Shown here in pieces: positions 38,975 to 46,439 of a stretch of 64,000 bases of DNA; the first letter of the stretch is position 1, and each line of letters starts with the position of its first letter. The notes beneath the pieces were generated by a model. It was not told the origin of the DNA and did not search any database. It saw nothing but the letters and a program-made list of their open reading frames with translations. The stretch is from contig NZ_CP020809.1 in assembly GCF_002157835.1 (NCBI RefSeq), positions 868,001 to 932,000 of the forward strand, in the 5' to 3' direction. This stretch comes from Mycobacterium dioxanotrophicus. Lineage in GTDB: Bacteria; Actinomycetota; Actinomycetes; Mycobacteriales; Mycobacteriaceae. A program made the translations under genes and the position numbers.

Positions 38975-39225
38975 CTAACCGTAGCGGCGGCGGAACTTCT
39001 CCAGCTGGCCGGCCGAATCGATGTGGCGTTGCGAGCCGGTCCAGAACGGATGCGAGTCCGAGCTGACGTCGACCACGATCAGCGGGTAGGTCCGGGTGCC
39101 CTCCGGCGTGGTCCACTCGACGGTCCGCTCGCTGGTGGCGGTGGACCGGGTCAAGAACCGCGCGTGCCGGTCGCGGCGTCTTGAAAGACCACCGGGTGGT
39201 AGTCGGGGTGGATGTCGGCTTTCAT
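38975..39225 (-). pseudogene. rpmE2: Zinc-independent 50S ribosomal protein L31 (RpmE2-type), frameshifted
   Basis: The start [20 protein letters not shown] at 39225 is in one frame and stops at 39151. The rest, [15 protein letters not shown] to EKFRRRYG, is in another frame and ends at 38975. The break lies in a (CG)3 run at 39159-39164; removing one CG gives a continuous 82-residue protein with the usual TG-x-x-FLTRST spacing. The protein lacks the CxxC zinc pairs of the primary L31, as expected for a C-minus paralogue used under zinc starvation. Start overlaps the upstream COG0523 stop (ATGA). Either a true mutation that kills L31-2 or a sequence error. Confidence 0.8.
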
Positions 39226-40400
39226 CGTGCTTCTCCTTCGTCGTGTCCGGGTCGGACGGTTTCCTCGATGGGTGGCTGGCACGGCTCCTCGTGCCAGTCG
39301 CCGAACGGGTCTGGGTAGTCGGCCCAGTCCTCGGGCTGGGTGAGTTCGGCGTCGGTGAGCAGGGCGCCGCGCAGGGCGTCGAGGATGTCCTCGGGCGCCG
39401 CGCCGCACACCAGCACCGCCAGCGAGATGTGCCGGTCGCCGAACAGCTGGTCCCACAGGACTGCCGCCAGTGCTCGTCGCTGCGGGTCGACGTAGCAGCG
39501 CTCGCTGGAATCCATTGCTGCGAGCCATTTTCCGGCGTTGCTGAACCGCAGCCCGCCGCCGGCGGATTCGATGTACATGACCTCGCCCGGGCGGTTCGCG
39601 AGCCAGGCGCGGCCGCGCGTGCGCACCACACCGTCGAGCAACAGGTCCAGCGCGGCGTGCAGGCGCACCGGGTGGAACGGCCGTCGCGCGGTGAACTCGA
39701 CGATGCCGACTTCGCCGTCGCGGTCCAGCGGCGGTTCGCCGGCGAGCAGCGGGTCGTGCGGGGCGATGGCCCGGCCGCGCCGGCTGTCCGGCTCCAGATG
39801 CGCCAGCGCCAGTTCGATGCGCTCGGGGCCGACGGTGATGCGGGCAAGCGGCGTGAGCCTGCGCAGCACCGCCAGTGTCGTCGCCTCGGGTTCGGTCAGC
39901 ACCAGCACGTCGGCGAACTCGGCCTGGCCGACGACGACCTGCGCGGCCGTGCGCCCGTCGTCGAGCTCCACCTCGCCGACGGCCTGCTGCAGCCAGACGG
40001 CGGTGTCGAGGCATCCGACGACGCCGTCGACGTAGACGTCGCGGGCCGCGGGTCCGTCGATGTAGCCGGGGCCGACGTGCACGCGGATGTGCTCGATCGC
40101 CCAGCACACCGGTTCGGGTTCCAGCCAGGCCATCAACTGCACGACGATGCGCTGGACGTCGCCGCGCCGGTGCAGGCGGCGCAGCAGCACCAGCAGATCG
40201 TCGCGCACCGTGCAGGTCACGCAGCCGTGCGCGAGTTCCAGTGCCCAGTCCGATGCTCCGGTTGGGGTGCTGACCTGGCGCAGCACCACCTGTCCGTCGA
40301 AGGTGTGCCGGACCACCACGGTGCCGGGACTGCGGCTCAGTTCCGCGACGACGTCATCGGTGCCGCCTTGCCCGGCGACGAGTACCACGGGGGTTCGCAT
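39222..40400 (-). CDS. COG0523 (CobW/Mrf-like) protein with degenerate P-loop
   Basis: 392 residues. Related to zinc-linked COG0523 GTPases: the C-terminal CobW domain has REGLL-like and [23 protein letters not shown] segments, and the N-terminal half keeps the fold. The Walker A that should read GxxGxGKT is [10 protein letters not shown] here, with no Lys-Thr pair, and the usual C-x-C-C metal motif is GCVTCTV. It is probably not a working GTPase; a scaffold or ribosome-associated role like the mycobacterial Mrf paralogue is possible. Preceded by a Zur-like box shared with the divergent ribosomal genes; ATGA overlap with rpmE2 downstream. Confidence 0.82.
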   Translation of the reverse strand: MRTPVVLVAGQGGTDDVVAELSRSPGTVVVRHTFDGQVVLRQVSTPTGASDWALELAHGCVTCTVRDDLLVLLRRLHRRGDVQRIVVQLMAWLEPEPVCWAIEHIRVHVGPGYIDGPAARDVYVDGVVGCLDTAVWLQQAVGEVELDDGRTAAQVVVGQAEFADVLVLTEPEATTLAVLRRLTPLARITVGPERIELALAHLEPDSRRGRAIAPHDPLLAGEPPLDRDGEVGIVEFTARRPFHPVRLHAALDLLLDGVVRTRGRAWLANRPGEVMYIESAGGGLRFSNAGKWLAAMDSSERCYVDPQRRALAAVLWDQLFGDRHISLAVLVCGAAPEDILDALRGALLTDAELTQPEDWADYPDPFGDWHEEPCQPPIEETVRPGHDEGEAR

Positions 40401-40419
40401 GCAGCTCCTGATTCGCTAT

Positions 40420-40434
40420 TGAAAACGATTGTCA
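40420..40434. promoter_or_regulatory. Zur-like box between COG0523 and rpmB2 genes
   Basis: tgaaaacgattgtca: imperfect dyad tgaaaa-N3-ttgtca, close to the Zur/Fur-type consensus TGATAATNATTATCA. It sits in the 73-bp divergent gap between the COG0523 gene and rpmB2, whose products are classical zinc-starvation functions. Predicted to be bound by zinc-loaded Zur, which silences both sides. Confidence 0.8.
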
Positions 40435-40473
40435 TTATGCTTAAGCCAGGTTACCCCACGATCAAGGAGGCTC

Positions 40474-40710
40474 ATGTCGGCCCACTGCCAAGTCACCGGG
40501 CGCTCGCCCGGCTTCGGTAACACCGTGTCGCACTCGCACCGCCGCAGTCGCAGGCGGTGGAACCCGAACATCCAGAACAAGACCTACTACCTGCCTTCGG
40601 AGGGCCGCCGGATCCGGCTGCGGGTCAGTGCCAAGGGCATCAAGGTGATCGACCGCGACGGCATCGAAGCCGTGGTGGCCCAGATCCGCAGCCGGGGAGA
40701 GAAAATCTGA
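40474..40710 (+). CDS. rpmB: 50S ribosomal protein L28, alternative (C-minus) form
   Basis: 78 residues. L28 family: [30 protein letters not shown] and [18 protein letters not shown]. It lacks the CxxC zinc pairs of the zinc-binding form. ATG 40474 has a strong ribosome binding site (AAGGAGG, 5-6 bases upstream); a longer frame from 40429 overlaps the operator. First gene of rpmB-rpmG-rpsN-rpsR, each overlapping or abutting the next. These replace zinc-containing counterparts when zinc is scarce, freeing zinc and remodelling the ribosome. Confidence 0.95.
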   Translation: MSAHCQVTGRSPGFGNTVSHSHRRSRRRWNPNIQNKTYYLPSEGRRIRLRVSAKGIKVIDRDGIEAVVAQIRSRGEKI

Positions 40711-40874
40711 TGGCGCGCACCGACATTCGACCGATCGTGAAACTGAGATCCACCGCGGGAACCGGCTACACGTACGTCACCCGCAAGAACCGCCGCAACG
40801 ACCCCGACCGGATCGTGCTGCGCAAGTACGACCCGGTGATCCGCAGGCACGTCGACTTCCGGGAGGAACGCTGA
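40710..40874 (+). CDS. rpmG: 50S ribosomal protein L33, alternative (C-minus) form
   Basis: 54 residues, a complete L33: [42 protein letters not shown]. No cysteines, so no zinc site. ATG 40710 overlaps the rpmB TGA by one base, and the stop overlaps the rpsN start by one base, so translation is coupled through the cluster. Confidence 0.95.
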   Translation: MARTDIRPIVKLRSTAGTGYTYVTRKNRRNDPDRIVLRKYDPVIRRHVDFREER

Positions 40875-41179
40875 TGGCCAAGGCATCCAAGATCGCCAAG
40901 AACGAGCAGCGCCGAAAGCTCGTGGAGCGCTACGCCGAACGCCGGGCCGAGCTCAAGGAGATCATCCGCGATCCGGCCAGCTCGCGGGATGCGCGCGCCG
41001 CCGCGGTCTCCGCGCTGCAACGCCTGCCACGCGACTCCAGCCCGGTTCGGCTGCGCAACCGCGACGCTGTCGACGGCAGGCCGCGCGGGCATCTGCGCAA
41101 GTTCGGCCTGTCCCGGGTGCGGGTCAGAGAACTCGCGCACCGCGGCGAGTTGCCCGGCGTACGGAAGTCGAGCTGGTGA
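40874..41179 (+). CDS. rpsN: 30S ribosomal protein S14, alternative (C-minus) form
   Basis: 101 residues, the longer zinc-free S14 type rather than the 61-residue CxxC type. Family segments: [27 protein letters not shown] and [41 protein letters not shown]. Single-base overlaps with rpmG and rpsR. The zinc-binding S14 (RpsZ-type) gene is expected elsewhere, in the main ribosomal operon. Confidence 0.96.
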   Translation: MAKASKIAKNEQRRKLVERYAERRAELKEIIRDPASSRDARAAAVSALQRLPRDSSPVRLRNRDAVDGRPRGHLRKFGLSRVRVRELAHRGELPGVRKSSW

Positions 41180-41442
41180 TGGCCGCAAAATCCGGGAAGA
41201 ACACCAAGAAGCGACCGCCTGCAACGGATCTCAAGAAGCCCAGGCGTAATCAGCTGCATGCGCTCGGCGTCACGCGCGTCGACTACAAAGACGTCCAGCT
41301 GCTCCGCACCTTCATCAGCGAACGCGGCAAGATCCGGTCGCGCCGCGTGACAGGTCTGACGCCGCAACAGCAGCGACAGGTCGCCGCGGCGATCAAGAAC
41401 GCGCGCGAGATGGCGCTGTTGCCTGCGGCGGCCCCACGCTGA
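41179..41442 (+). CDS. rpsR: 30S ribosomal protein S18, alternative form
   Basis: 87 residues. S18 core [49 protein letters not shown]. It has no cysteine; zinc-binding mycobacterial S18 has them. ATG 41179 follows the rpsN TGA overlap; GTG 41176 is an alternative. Last of the four alternative ribosomal genes; the next gene starts 19 bp later and may be read through. Confidence 0.94.
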   Translation: MAAKSGKNTKKRPPATDLKKPRRNQLHALGVTRVDYKDVQLLRTFISERGKIRSRRVTGLTPQQQRQVAAAIKNAREMALLPAAAPR

Positions 41443-41461
41443 TGTGACACCATCGAGGCCG

Positions 41462-42106
41462 ATGGACATATCCGCGGCGCTGGCCGAATCGCAATCGTAC
41501 GGTGGATTTTTCGCGATCACCGTGGGTGGCGACGCCGACGGCTGGCTCCCGGTCCGGCAGTGCTACGACGACGGATGCGCCGACCTGATCGAAAAGACCG
41601 CAGCGGGATATGGAACGACGGAACTGCGGATTGCGGCATCGATGATCCAGTTCAGCCATGCCTCCCGGCTCTGGTCACCAGTGCTGGCGTGCGTGGCGGG
41701 ATGTGACGTCGTGCCGGATCTGGCTGGGCTGCAACGCTTTCACTCTGGCACGGCGCTGCGACTACCCGTCGGCGACGGGCGATCCGTCGGCGAACTCGAG
41801 GCGTTGCCCGAGCTGCTCTATCGCGTTGTCGTGGAGGAGCATCTGGACCTGCTGGCCGCGGGCCTTCGGGTCAAGATCGCGGCCGGCCTGCTCTACGGCA
41901 ACGCGGCCGCGGCTCTGGTCGGGGCGGCACGTGCGCTGGTCGGCGGCCGTCCCGACTTGCGGCCGTCGGTGACGACGCTCACCCGCGCGCTGCTGAGCAC
42001 CGGCGGGCTGGCAGGCACGATGACGGGGCCGCGGCGTCGGAGCTGCTGCCTGTTCTACCGCGTGCCTGGCGGTTCCTACTGCGGTGACTGCGCACTCGGT
42101 CAGTAG
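41462..42106 (+). CDS. FhuF-like protein with C-terminal [2Fe-2S] motif
   Basis: 214 residues. The C-terminus SCCLFYRVPGGSYCGDCALG carries C-C-x10-C-x2-C, the signature of the FhuF ferric-siderophore reductase family; the helical body (LRIAASMIQFSHASRLWSPVLACVAG) also fits. It may reduce ferric siderophores in the cytoplasm. Its place directly after the Zur-controlled ribosomal genes suggests that it is co-expressed under zinc stress, but there is no direct evidence. ATG 41462; a start 18 bases earlier (GTG 41444) is possible. Converges with the permease gene and overlaps it by 7 bp. Confidence 0.75.
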   Translation: MDISAALAESQSYGGFFAITVGGDADGWLPVRQCYDDGCADLIEKTAAGYGTTELRIAASMIQFSHASRLWSPVLACVAGCDVVPDLAGLQRFHSGTALRLPVGDGRSVGELEALPELLYRVVVEEHLDLLAAGLRVKIAAGLLYGNAAAALVGAARALVGGRPDLRPSVTTLTRALLSTGGLAGTMTGPRRRSCCLFYRVPGGSYCGDCALGQ

Positions 42107-42804
42107 GCGTACTGGTGTGGCGGCGGGTCGGTGCGCGCCGCAGTGAGCACGGTCAGGTTCGGGATCGCGCGTCGGCTCGAATCATTCTGTCCCGCAGGCA
42201 CACTGCCTTCGACCGTGATCCAGGTGTTCTCCGGGTAGCCGGCCAGGTCGGCGGCGGCAGGTCCGGTGAGACCGATGCGGGCCAGTTGCGCATCCGCCGC
42301 ACAGCAGATGATGACGATCCGGGCCAGATAGGTGTGGTCGCCGTCGCGCATGGTGAAGCCGGTGACCTTGATGGTGCGGTTGTCGAGCGTGCCCGCGGTG
42401 TCCTGGGCGATGCGGATCAGCACGTCGGGCAGCGAAAGTTCCGGGGTTCCGGCGGGCAGTGCCGGGAAGGGGCGCCGGAGCACATCGGTGGACACCGGGG
42501 TGACCGACGCCGCGTCCGGCCGGATCGCGGGCGGTACCACGAAGGCCAGCAGGGCGATCGGGATGAGCAGCAGCCAAGCCGTGCCGCTGGAGTGGGCGTG
42601 CTCATGGTCATGGTCGTCGGTGGGGCCGTGCCGGATGTCGCGCACGATGGCCGCCAATGCCAGCATGATCAGCAGCACGGCCGTGGCGATCAGGTACGGC
42701 AGCAGGCTGGGCTTGACGTAGCGGGTGAAGGCCCCGGTGGCGACGATGATCGCGGTGCTGACCCCGACGAGCAGCAACAGTGCGTTTTCGGTTTCGCGGG
42801 TCAT
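42100..42804 (-). CDS. TIGR03943-type putative permease subunit
   Basis: 234 residues: two N-terminal TM segments (about 8-26 and 34-54), a His-rich loop HGPTDDHDHEHAHSSG between TM2 and TM3, a third TM (about 74-92), then an extracytoplasmic domain with ALPAGTPELSLPDVLIRIAQDT and IVICCADAQLAR-like cysteines (IICCAADAQ). Such proteins are encoded next to UPF0718-type permeases, as here (ATGA overlap). The pair is predicted to move a metal or small solute; the His-rich loop and the zinc context favour a divalent metal, as inference. Confidence 0.75.
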   Translation of the reverse strand: MTRETENALLLLVGVSTAIIVATGAFTRYVKPSLLPYLIATAVLLIMLALAAIVRDIRHGPTDDHDHEHAHSSGTAWLLLIPIALLAFVVPPAIRPDAASVTPVSTDVLRRPFPALPAGTPELSLPDVLIRIAQDTAGTLDNRTIKVTGFTMRDGDHTYLARIVIICCAADAQLARIGLTGPAAADLAGYPENTWITVEGSVPAGQNDSSRRAIPNLTVLTAARTDPPPHQYAY

Positions 42805-43802
42805 TGCGGCCCCAGCACGAGCAACCCCACGCCGGTGGCGACCAGGGTAGCCACCGCGAATGTGGCAGGCGCGAACCGGACCGCGAACGGCCGGCCGAAC
42901 ATCCCGGCCTGCATGGCGAACAACTTGAGGTCCACCGCGGGCCCGACGACCAGGAACACCAGCCGGGGCAGCAACGGCAGCATGGTCAGGCTGGCCGCCA
43001 CGAAGGCGTCTGCCTCCGAACACAACGCGAGCACCACCGCGAGCAACGCCATGGTGATGACGCCCAGCACCAGCTGACCGGCCAGGTGCTCGTATACCCA
43101 GGCCGGGACCAGCACGTGCAGCGCGCCTGCGGCGGCCGCGCCGATGACCAGATAGGAACATGCGGTGAGGAAGTCGTGGCGTGCGGCCTCGATGAACACG
43201 GCCCACTTCGAGCCGCTGCCGTGGTGAGTCCTGGGCAGGCGCTTGGTGATCCACTCCGGCTTGCCGAACCGCGACCAGGCCGCACCCATGACGAGTGCCG
43301 TCAGCAGCGACGCGCCGCAGCGGGCCACCACCATGTCGGGGTGGCCGGGGAAGGCGACGGCCGTCGCGACCAGCACCACCGGATTGATCGCCGGAGCGGC
43401 CAACATGAACGTCAACGCGGCCGCTCCGACGGCGCCGTCGCTGAACAGTCTGCGTGCCACCGGTACCGACCCGCATTCGCAGCCGGGCAGCGCCGCGCCG
43501 CCCACCCCGGCTGCCAGGATCGCCACACTGGTACGCCGGGGCAGCCAGCGGGCCAACCGGTCGGGCGTGACGAAAACCGCGATGAGCCCGCTGATCACGA
43601 CACCGAGCGCGAGGAAGGGCAGCGCCTGCACGAACACGCCGCAGAACACCGTAGCGGCCGTCGCCACCTTCGGGCTGCGTTCGACGAAATCTCGCGCCGG
43701 TCCGCCCAGCAGGGCCAGGGCGATGATGCCGATGACGAGGATGGGCATGGATCCCAAGCGCTTTCGCGCCGCCTCCGACTTCACCGCCACGGCGGCCATC
43801 AT
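42801..43802 (-). CDS. UPF0718/DUF318-type permease
   Basis: About 333 residues with 8-9 TM segments. Two copies of a characteristic helix-loop pattern: AAGVGGAALPGCECGSVPVARRLF in the first half and LALCSEADAFVAASLTMLP in the second. The P-G-C-E-C-G and C-S-E-A-D motifs are hallmarks of this permease family and may handle a thiol-bound metal or oxyanion. The start is uncertain between ATGs at 43802 and 43799; 43748 is also possible. Operon partner: the TIGR03943 protein downstream. Confidence 0.8.
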   Translation of the reverse strand: MMAAVAVKSEAARKRLGSMPILVIGIIALALLGGPARDFVERSPKVATAATVFCGVFVQALPFLALGVVISGLIAVFVTPDRLARWLPRRTSVAILAAGVGGAALPGCECGSVPVARRLFSDGAVGAAALTFMLAAPAINPVVLVATAVAFPGHPDMVVARCGASLLTALVMGAAWSRFGKPEWITKRLPRTHHGSGSKWAVFIEAARHDFLTACSYLVIGAAAAGALHVLVPAWVYEHLAGQLVLGVITMALLAVVLALCSEADAFVAASLTMLPLLPRLVFLVVGPAVDLKLFAMQAGMFGRPFAVRFAPATFAVATLVATGVGLLVLGPQ

Positions 43803-43821
43803 GCCAGCCTTGGCTGTGAAG

Positions 43822-44583
43822 TCAGCTGAACGCGCGGAGCTGCACGCCCGCACCCGCCAACCGGTCCCGCACGGCGTGGGCGATCTGCACGGCACCCGGC
43901 GAATCACCGTGGACGCAAACGGATTCCACGGTGACGGGGATGGTCGATCCGTCCACGGCCTGCACTTCGTCTGCGTTGACCATCGTGAACACGCGCTCGG
44001 CGATCTGCGCGGGGTCGTGCAGCACCGCGCCCGGCTCCCGACGGGACACCAGCGTGCCGTCGGGCTGGTAGGCCCGGTCGGCGAACGCCTCGGCGACGGT
44101 CCGCAGGCCGAGTCGCGTCGCCGCCGCGAAGAATTCCGATCCGGACAGGCCGAGCACCGGCAGCGTCGGGTCGACGGCGTGCACGGCCGCCGCGACGGCC
44201 GCCGCCTGATCGGTGTGGTGCACGATGGTGTTGTACAGAGCGCCATGGGGTTTGACGTAGCTCACCGTGGTGCCCGCCGCGTGCGCGATGGCCTGTAACG
44301 CCCCGATCTGATAGATCACGTCGGCCGTCAGGTCCTCGGCGGTGACGTCGATGAACCGTCTGCCGAACCCGGCCAGGTCGCGGTAGCTCACCTGCGCTCC
44401 GACCCGCACGCCGGCCTCGGCGGCCGCGCGGCACGCGCGCAGCAGCAGCGCCGGATCACCGGCGTGGAAGCCGCAGGCCAGGTTGGCGCTCGTGACGACC
44501 TCGAGCATGGCTTCGTCGTCGCCGAGTTGCCACACCGCGAAGCCCTCGCCCAGGTCGGCGTTGAGGTCGACGGTCGGGCTCAC
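43822..44583 (-). CDS. pxpA: 5-oxoprolinase subunit PxpA (LamB/YcsF family)
   Basis: 253 residues. N-terminal DLNADLGEGFAVW, SANLACGFHAGDPALL, SYRDLAGFGRRFIDV, YVKPHGALYNTI and the C-terminal VCVHGDSP are the LamB/YcsF signatures. PxpA works with PxpB and PxpC in ATP-dependent cleavage of 5-oxoproline; neither partner is in this stretch, so they must be elsewhere or its role differs. GTG 44583. bluB lies 9 bp upstream on the same strand. Confidence 0.93.
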   Translation of the reverse strand: MSPTVDLNADLGEGFAVWQLGDDEAMLEVVTSANLACGFHAGDPALLLRACRAAAEAGVRVGAQVSYRDLAGFGRRFIDVTAEDLTADVIYQIGALQAIAHAAGTTVSYVKPHGALYNTIVHHTDQAAAVAAAVHAVDPTLPVLGLSGSEFFAAATRLGLRTVAEAFADRAYQPDGTLVSRREPGAVLHDPAQIAERVFTMVNADEVQAVDGSTIPVTVESVCVHGDSPGAVQIAHAVRDRLAGAGVQLRAFS

Positions 44584-44592
44584 CGCTTCAGC

Positions 44593-45252
44593 CTAGAACG
44601 AGGTCTCGGTGAGCCAGCTGTTCTCCGAGACGAATTCCGGCAGCGGGCGGGCCGTCGTCCAGTGCTCGATCTCCAGCATCGGCCGCTCCGGGAAGTCCGG
44701 CACCGGTCCGAGGCACAGGATCGCGATGGGCTCGGCGCCGTCGGGCATGCCGAGCAATCGGGCCAGCGGCACCGGCTCGAAGATCGACACCCAGCCCATG
44801 CCGAGCCCTTCGGCGCGCGCGGCCAGCCACATGTTCTGGATGGCGCACGACACCGAGGCCAGGTCCATGTGCGGCATGGTGCGTCGTCCGAACACGTGGC
44901 GCTCGCGGTCGTCGGCCAGCGCGATCACGAATAGTTCGGCGCAGTCCAGGATGCCTTCCACCTTCAGTGCGAGGAACTCCGCGGCGCGAGGCCCGAGTGC
45001 GTCGGCGGTCCGTACGCGTTCCTCGTCGACCAGCGCGTGGATCTTGTGCCGCAACGCGTTCTCGGTGATCCGGATGAACCGCCACGGCTGCATGAGGCCG
45101 ACGCTGGGTGCGGCGTGTGCGGCCTGCAGCAGCCTGGCGAGGACATCGTCGGTCACAGCGCTGTCCGGCGTGAACCGGCGCATGTCGCGGCGCTCGGCGA
45201 TAGCGCGGTAGACGGCTTTCCGTTCGGGCGGGCTGAACGCATGCTCGGGCAC
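44593..45252 (-). CDS. bluB: 5,6-dimethylbenzimidazole synthase BluB
   Basis: 219 residues, nitroreductase-like fold. Cannibalises reduced FMN with oxygen to make 5,6-dimethylbenzimidazole, the lower ligand of cobalamin. BluB-like landmarks: YRAIAERRDMRRFTPDSAV at the N-terminus, AAHAAPSVGLMQPWRFIRI, GRRTMPHMDLASVSCAIQNMWLAARAEGLGMGWVS and the terminal EFVSENSWLTETSF. GTG 45252. Its product feeds the same pathway as the cobalt importer controlled by the riboswitch 25 kb upstream. The remnant of a COG0523 gene ends 10 bp before its start. Confidence 0.9.
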   Translation of the reverse strand: MPEHAFSPPERKAVYRAIAERRDMRRFTPDSAVTDDVLARLLQAAHAAPSVGLMQPWRFIRITENALRHKIHALVDEERVRTADALGPRAAEFLALKVEGILDCAELFVIALADDRERHVFGRRTMPHMDLASVSCAIQNMWLAARAEGLGMGWVSIFEPVPLARLLGMPDGAEPIAILCLGPVPDFPERPMLEIEHWTTARPLPEFVSENSWLTETSF

Positions 45253-45261
45253 GCACCGAGC

Positions 45262-45438
45262 CTATGGGGCGTGCACATGCGTGACGCTCCACGCCGGTAG
45301 CGGATCGGGGTACCGCAGCCACGCCTGTTCTCCGCAGGCCAGCTCGTCGTCGGTCAGCAGGGCGTCGCGAAGCGGCGCCTCGAGCCCGTCGCGGTCGATC
45401 CGGACCCCGATGAACACGATTTCCTGGCCGGGCGTCAC
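45262..45438 (-). pseudogene. C-terminal remnant of a second COG0523 (CobW-like) gene
   Basis: Too short to be called a gene by length, but the minus-strand frame ending at TAG 45262-45264 reads TPGQEIVFIGVRIDRDGLE, then LRDALLTDDELACGEQAWLR and YPDPLPAW, the C-terminal signature of COG0523 proteins (compare [20 protein letters not shown] in the full gene at 39222-40400). The N-terminal GTPase domain is absent: the conserved frame peters out about 40 bases from the Zur-like box at 45475. Most likely a large internal/5' deletion fused this tail to the znuA promoter. A GTG at 45438 could still start a 58-residue peptide. Confidence 0.75.
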
Positions 45439-45474
45439 CTCGGTGCGTGACGCTCCCCGGTGTGCATCGTTTAA

Positions 45475-45489
45475 TGCAAACGGTTATCG
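45475..45489. promoter_or_regulatory. Zur-like box upstream of znuA
   Basis: tgcaaacggttatcg matches the box at 40420-40434 at 11 of 15 positions and keeps the dyad form around a central 3-base spacer. It ends 8 bases before the znuA GTG start and therefore covers the promoter or, if the transcript is nearly leaderless, its start region. Confidence 0.75.
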
Positions 45490-45497
45490 TTATCGCC

Positions 45498-46439
45498 GTG
45501 ACTCGGTCCGTGAACCTCAAGCTCCGCACCCTCGCCGCCGGCCTGGTGCTCGCCGTCCCCTTCGCCCTCGCCGCGTGCGGCTCGGAGAAGACCGCTCCGA
45601 ACGACCACGCCGCGGGGGACTGCCCGGCCACGCCGATCAACGTCGTGGTCAGCGTCGACCAGTGGGGCGACATCGTCTCCGACCTGGGTGGGGCATGCGC
45701 AAAGGTCACCACGGTGCTGGCCAGCTCGTCGGTCGACCCGCACGACTACGAGCCGTCCCCGTCGGATGCGGCCAAGTTCGCAGGCGCTCAACTGGTGGTC
45801 ATCAACGGCGGCCACTACGACGAGTGGGCGGCCAAGCTCGCCGCGAACTCGGCATCGGGCGCGCCCGTCATCAACGCGCTGGATCTCGACAAAGCCCAGG
45901 GCGGCGGCACCAACCCGCACGCCTGGTACCGGCCGGCCACGGTGACCGCCCTGGCAGACGCCGTCAACGCCAAGCTCGGTGATATCGCCCCGCAGGCCAA
46001 GGACTACTTCGCAGGCAGGCGCGCGGCGTTCACCGATGAGATGAAGCCATACAACCAGCTGATCGACACCATCAAGGCCAAGGCTGCGGGCAAGACCTAC
46101 GCGGCCACCGAAACCGTCTTCGACGACATGGCGGCCGCGGTGGGCCTGAGCGACCGCACTCCCGCGGGCTACCAGGCGGCGACGTCGAACGAGAGTGACC
46201 CCTCGCCGGCCGATCTGGACGCGTTCCTGCGGCTGCTCGGTGGTAAGGGTGTGGATGTGCTCATCTGCAACACCCAGACCGAGGGTTCGGTCCCGGAGCA
46301 GATCCGTGCCGCCGCGGAGAAAGCCGGGGTTCCGGTGGTCGAAGTCACCGAAACGGTGGCGCCGGGAGCGAAGACGTTCGAGGCTTGGCAGGTGGACCAA
46401 CTCACCGCACTGGCCAAGGCACTTGGTGTCCAGTCATAA
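45498..46439 (+). CDS. znuA: Zinc ABC transporter substrate-binding lipoprotein ZnuA
   Basis: 313 residues. Lipoprotein signal ending LAVPFALAAC, then a cluster A-I solute-binding domain: VVVSVDQWGDIVSDLGG, SSSVDPHDYEPSPSD (metal His in DPHDYE), INGGHYDEW (second His), TNPHAWYRPATV (third His), and the C-terminal TETVAPGAKTFEAWQVDQL. Delivers Zn(II) (possibly Mn) to ZnuB. GTG 45498 is chosen; the in-frame GTG at 45510 is an alternative. No clear ribosome binding site precedes either, and the Zur-like box is only 8 bases away, which suggests a short or absent leader. Overlaps znuC by 14 bp. Confidence 0.9.
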   Translation: MTRSVNLKLRTLAAGLVLAVPFALAACGSEKTAPNDHAAGDCPATPINVVVSVDQWGDIVSDLGGACAKVTTVLASSSVDPHDYEPSPSDAAKFAGAQLVVINGGHYDEWAAKLAANSASGAPVINALDLDKAQGGGTNPHAWYRPATVTALADAVNAKLGDIAPQAKDYFAGRRAAFTDEMKPYNQLIDTIKAKAAGKTYAATETVFDDMAAAVGLSDRTPAGYQAATSNESDPSPADLDAFLRLLGGKGVDVLICNTQTEGSVPEQIRAAAEKAGVPVVEVTETVAPGAKTFEAWQVDQLTALAKALGVQS

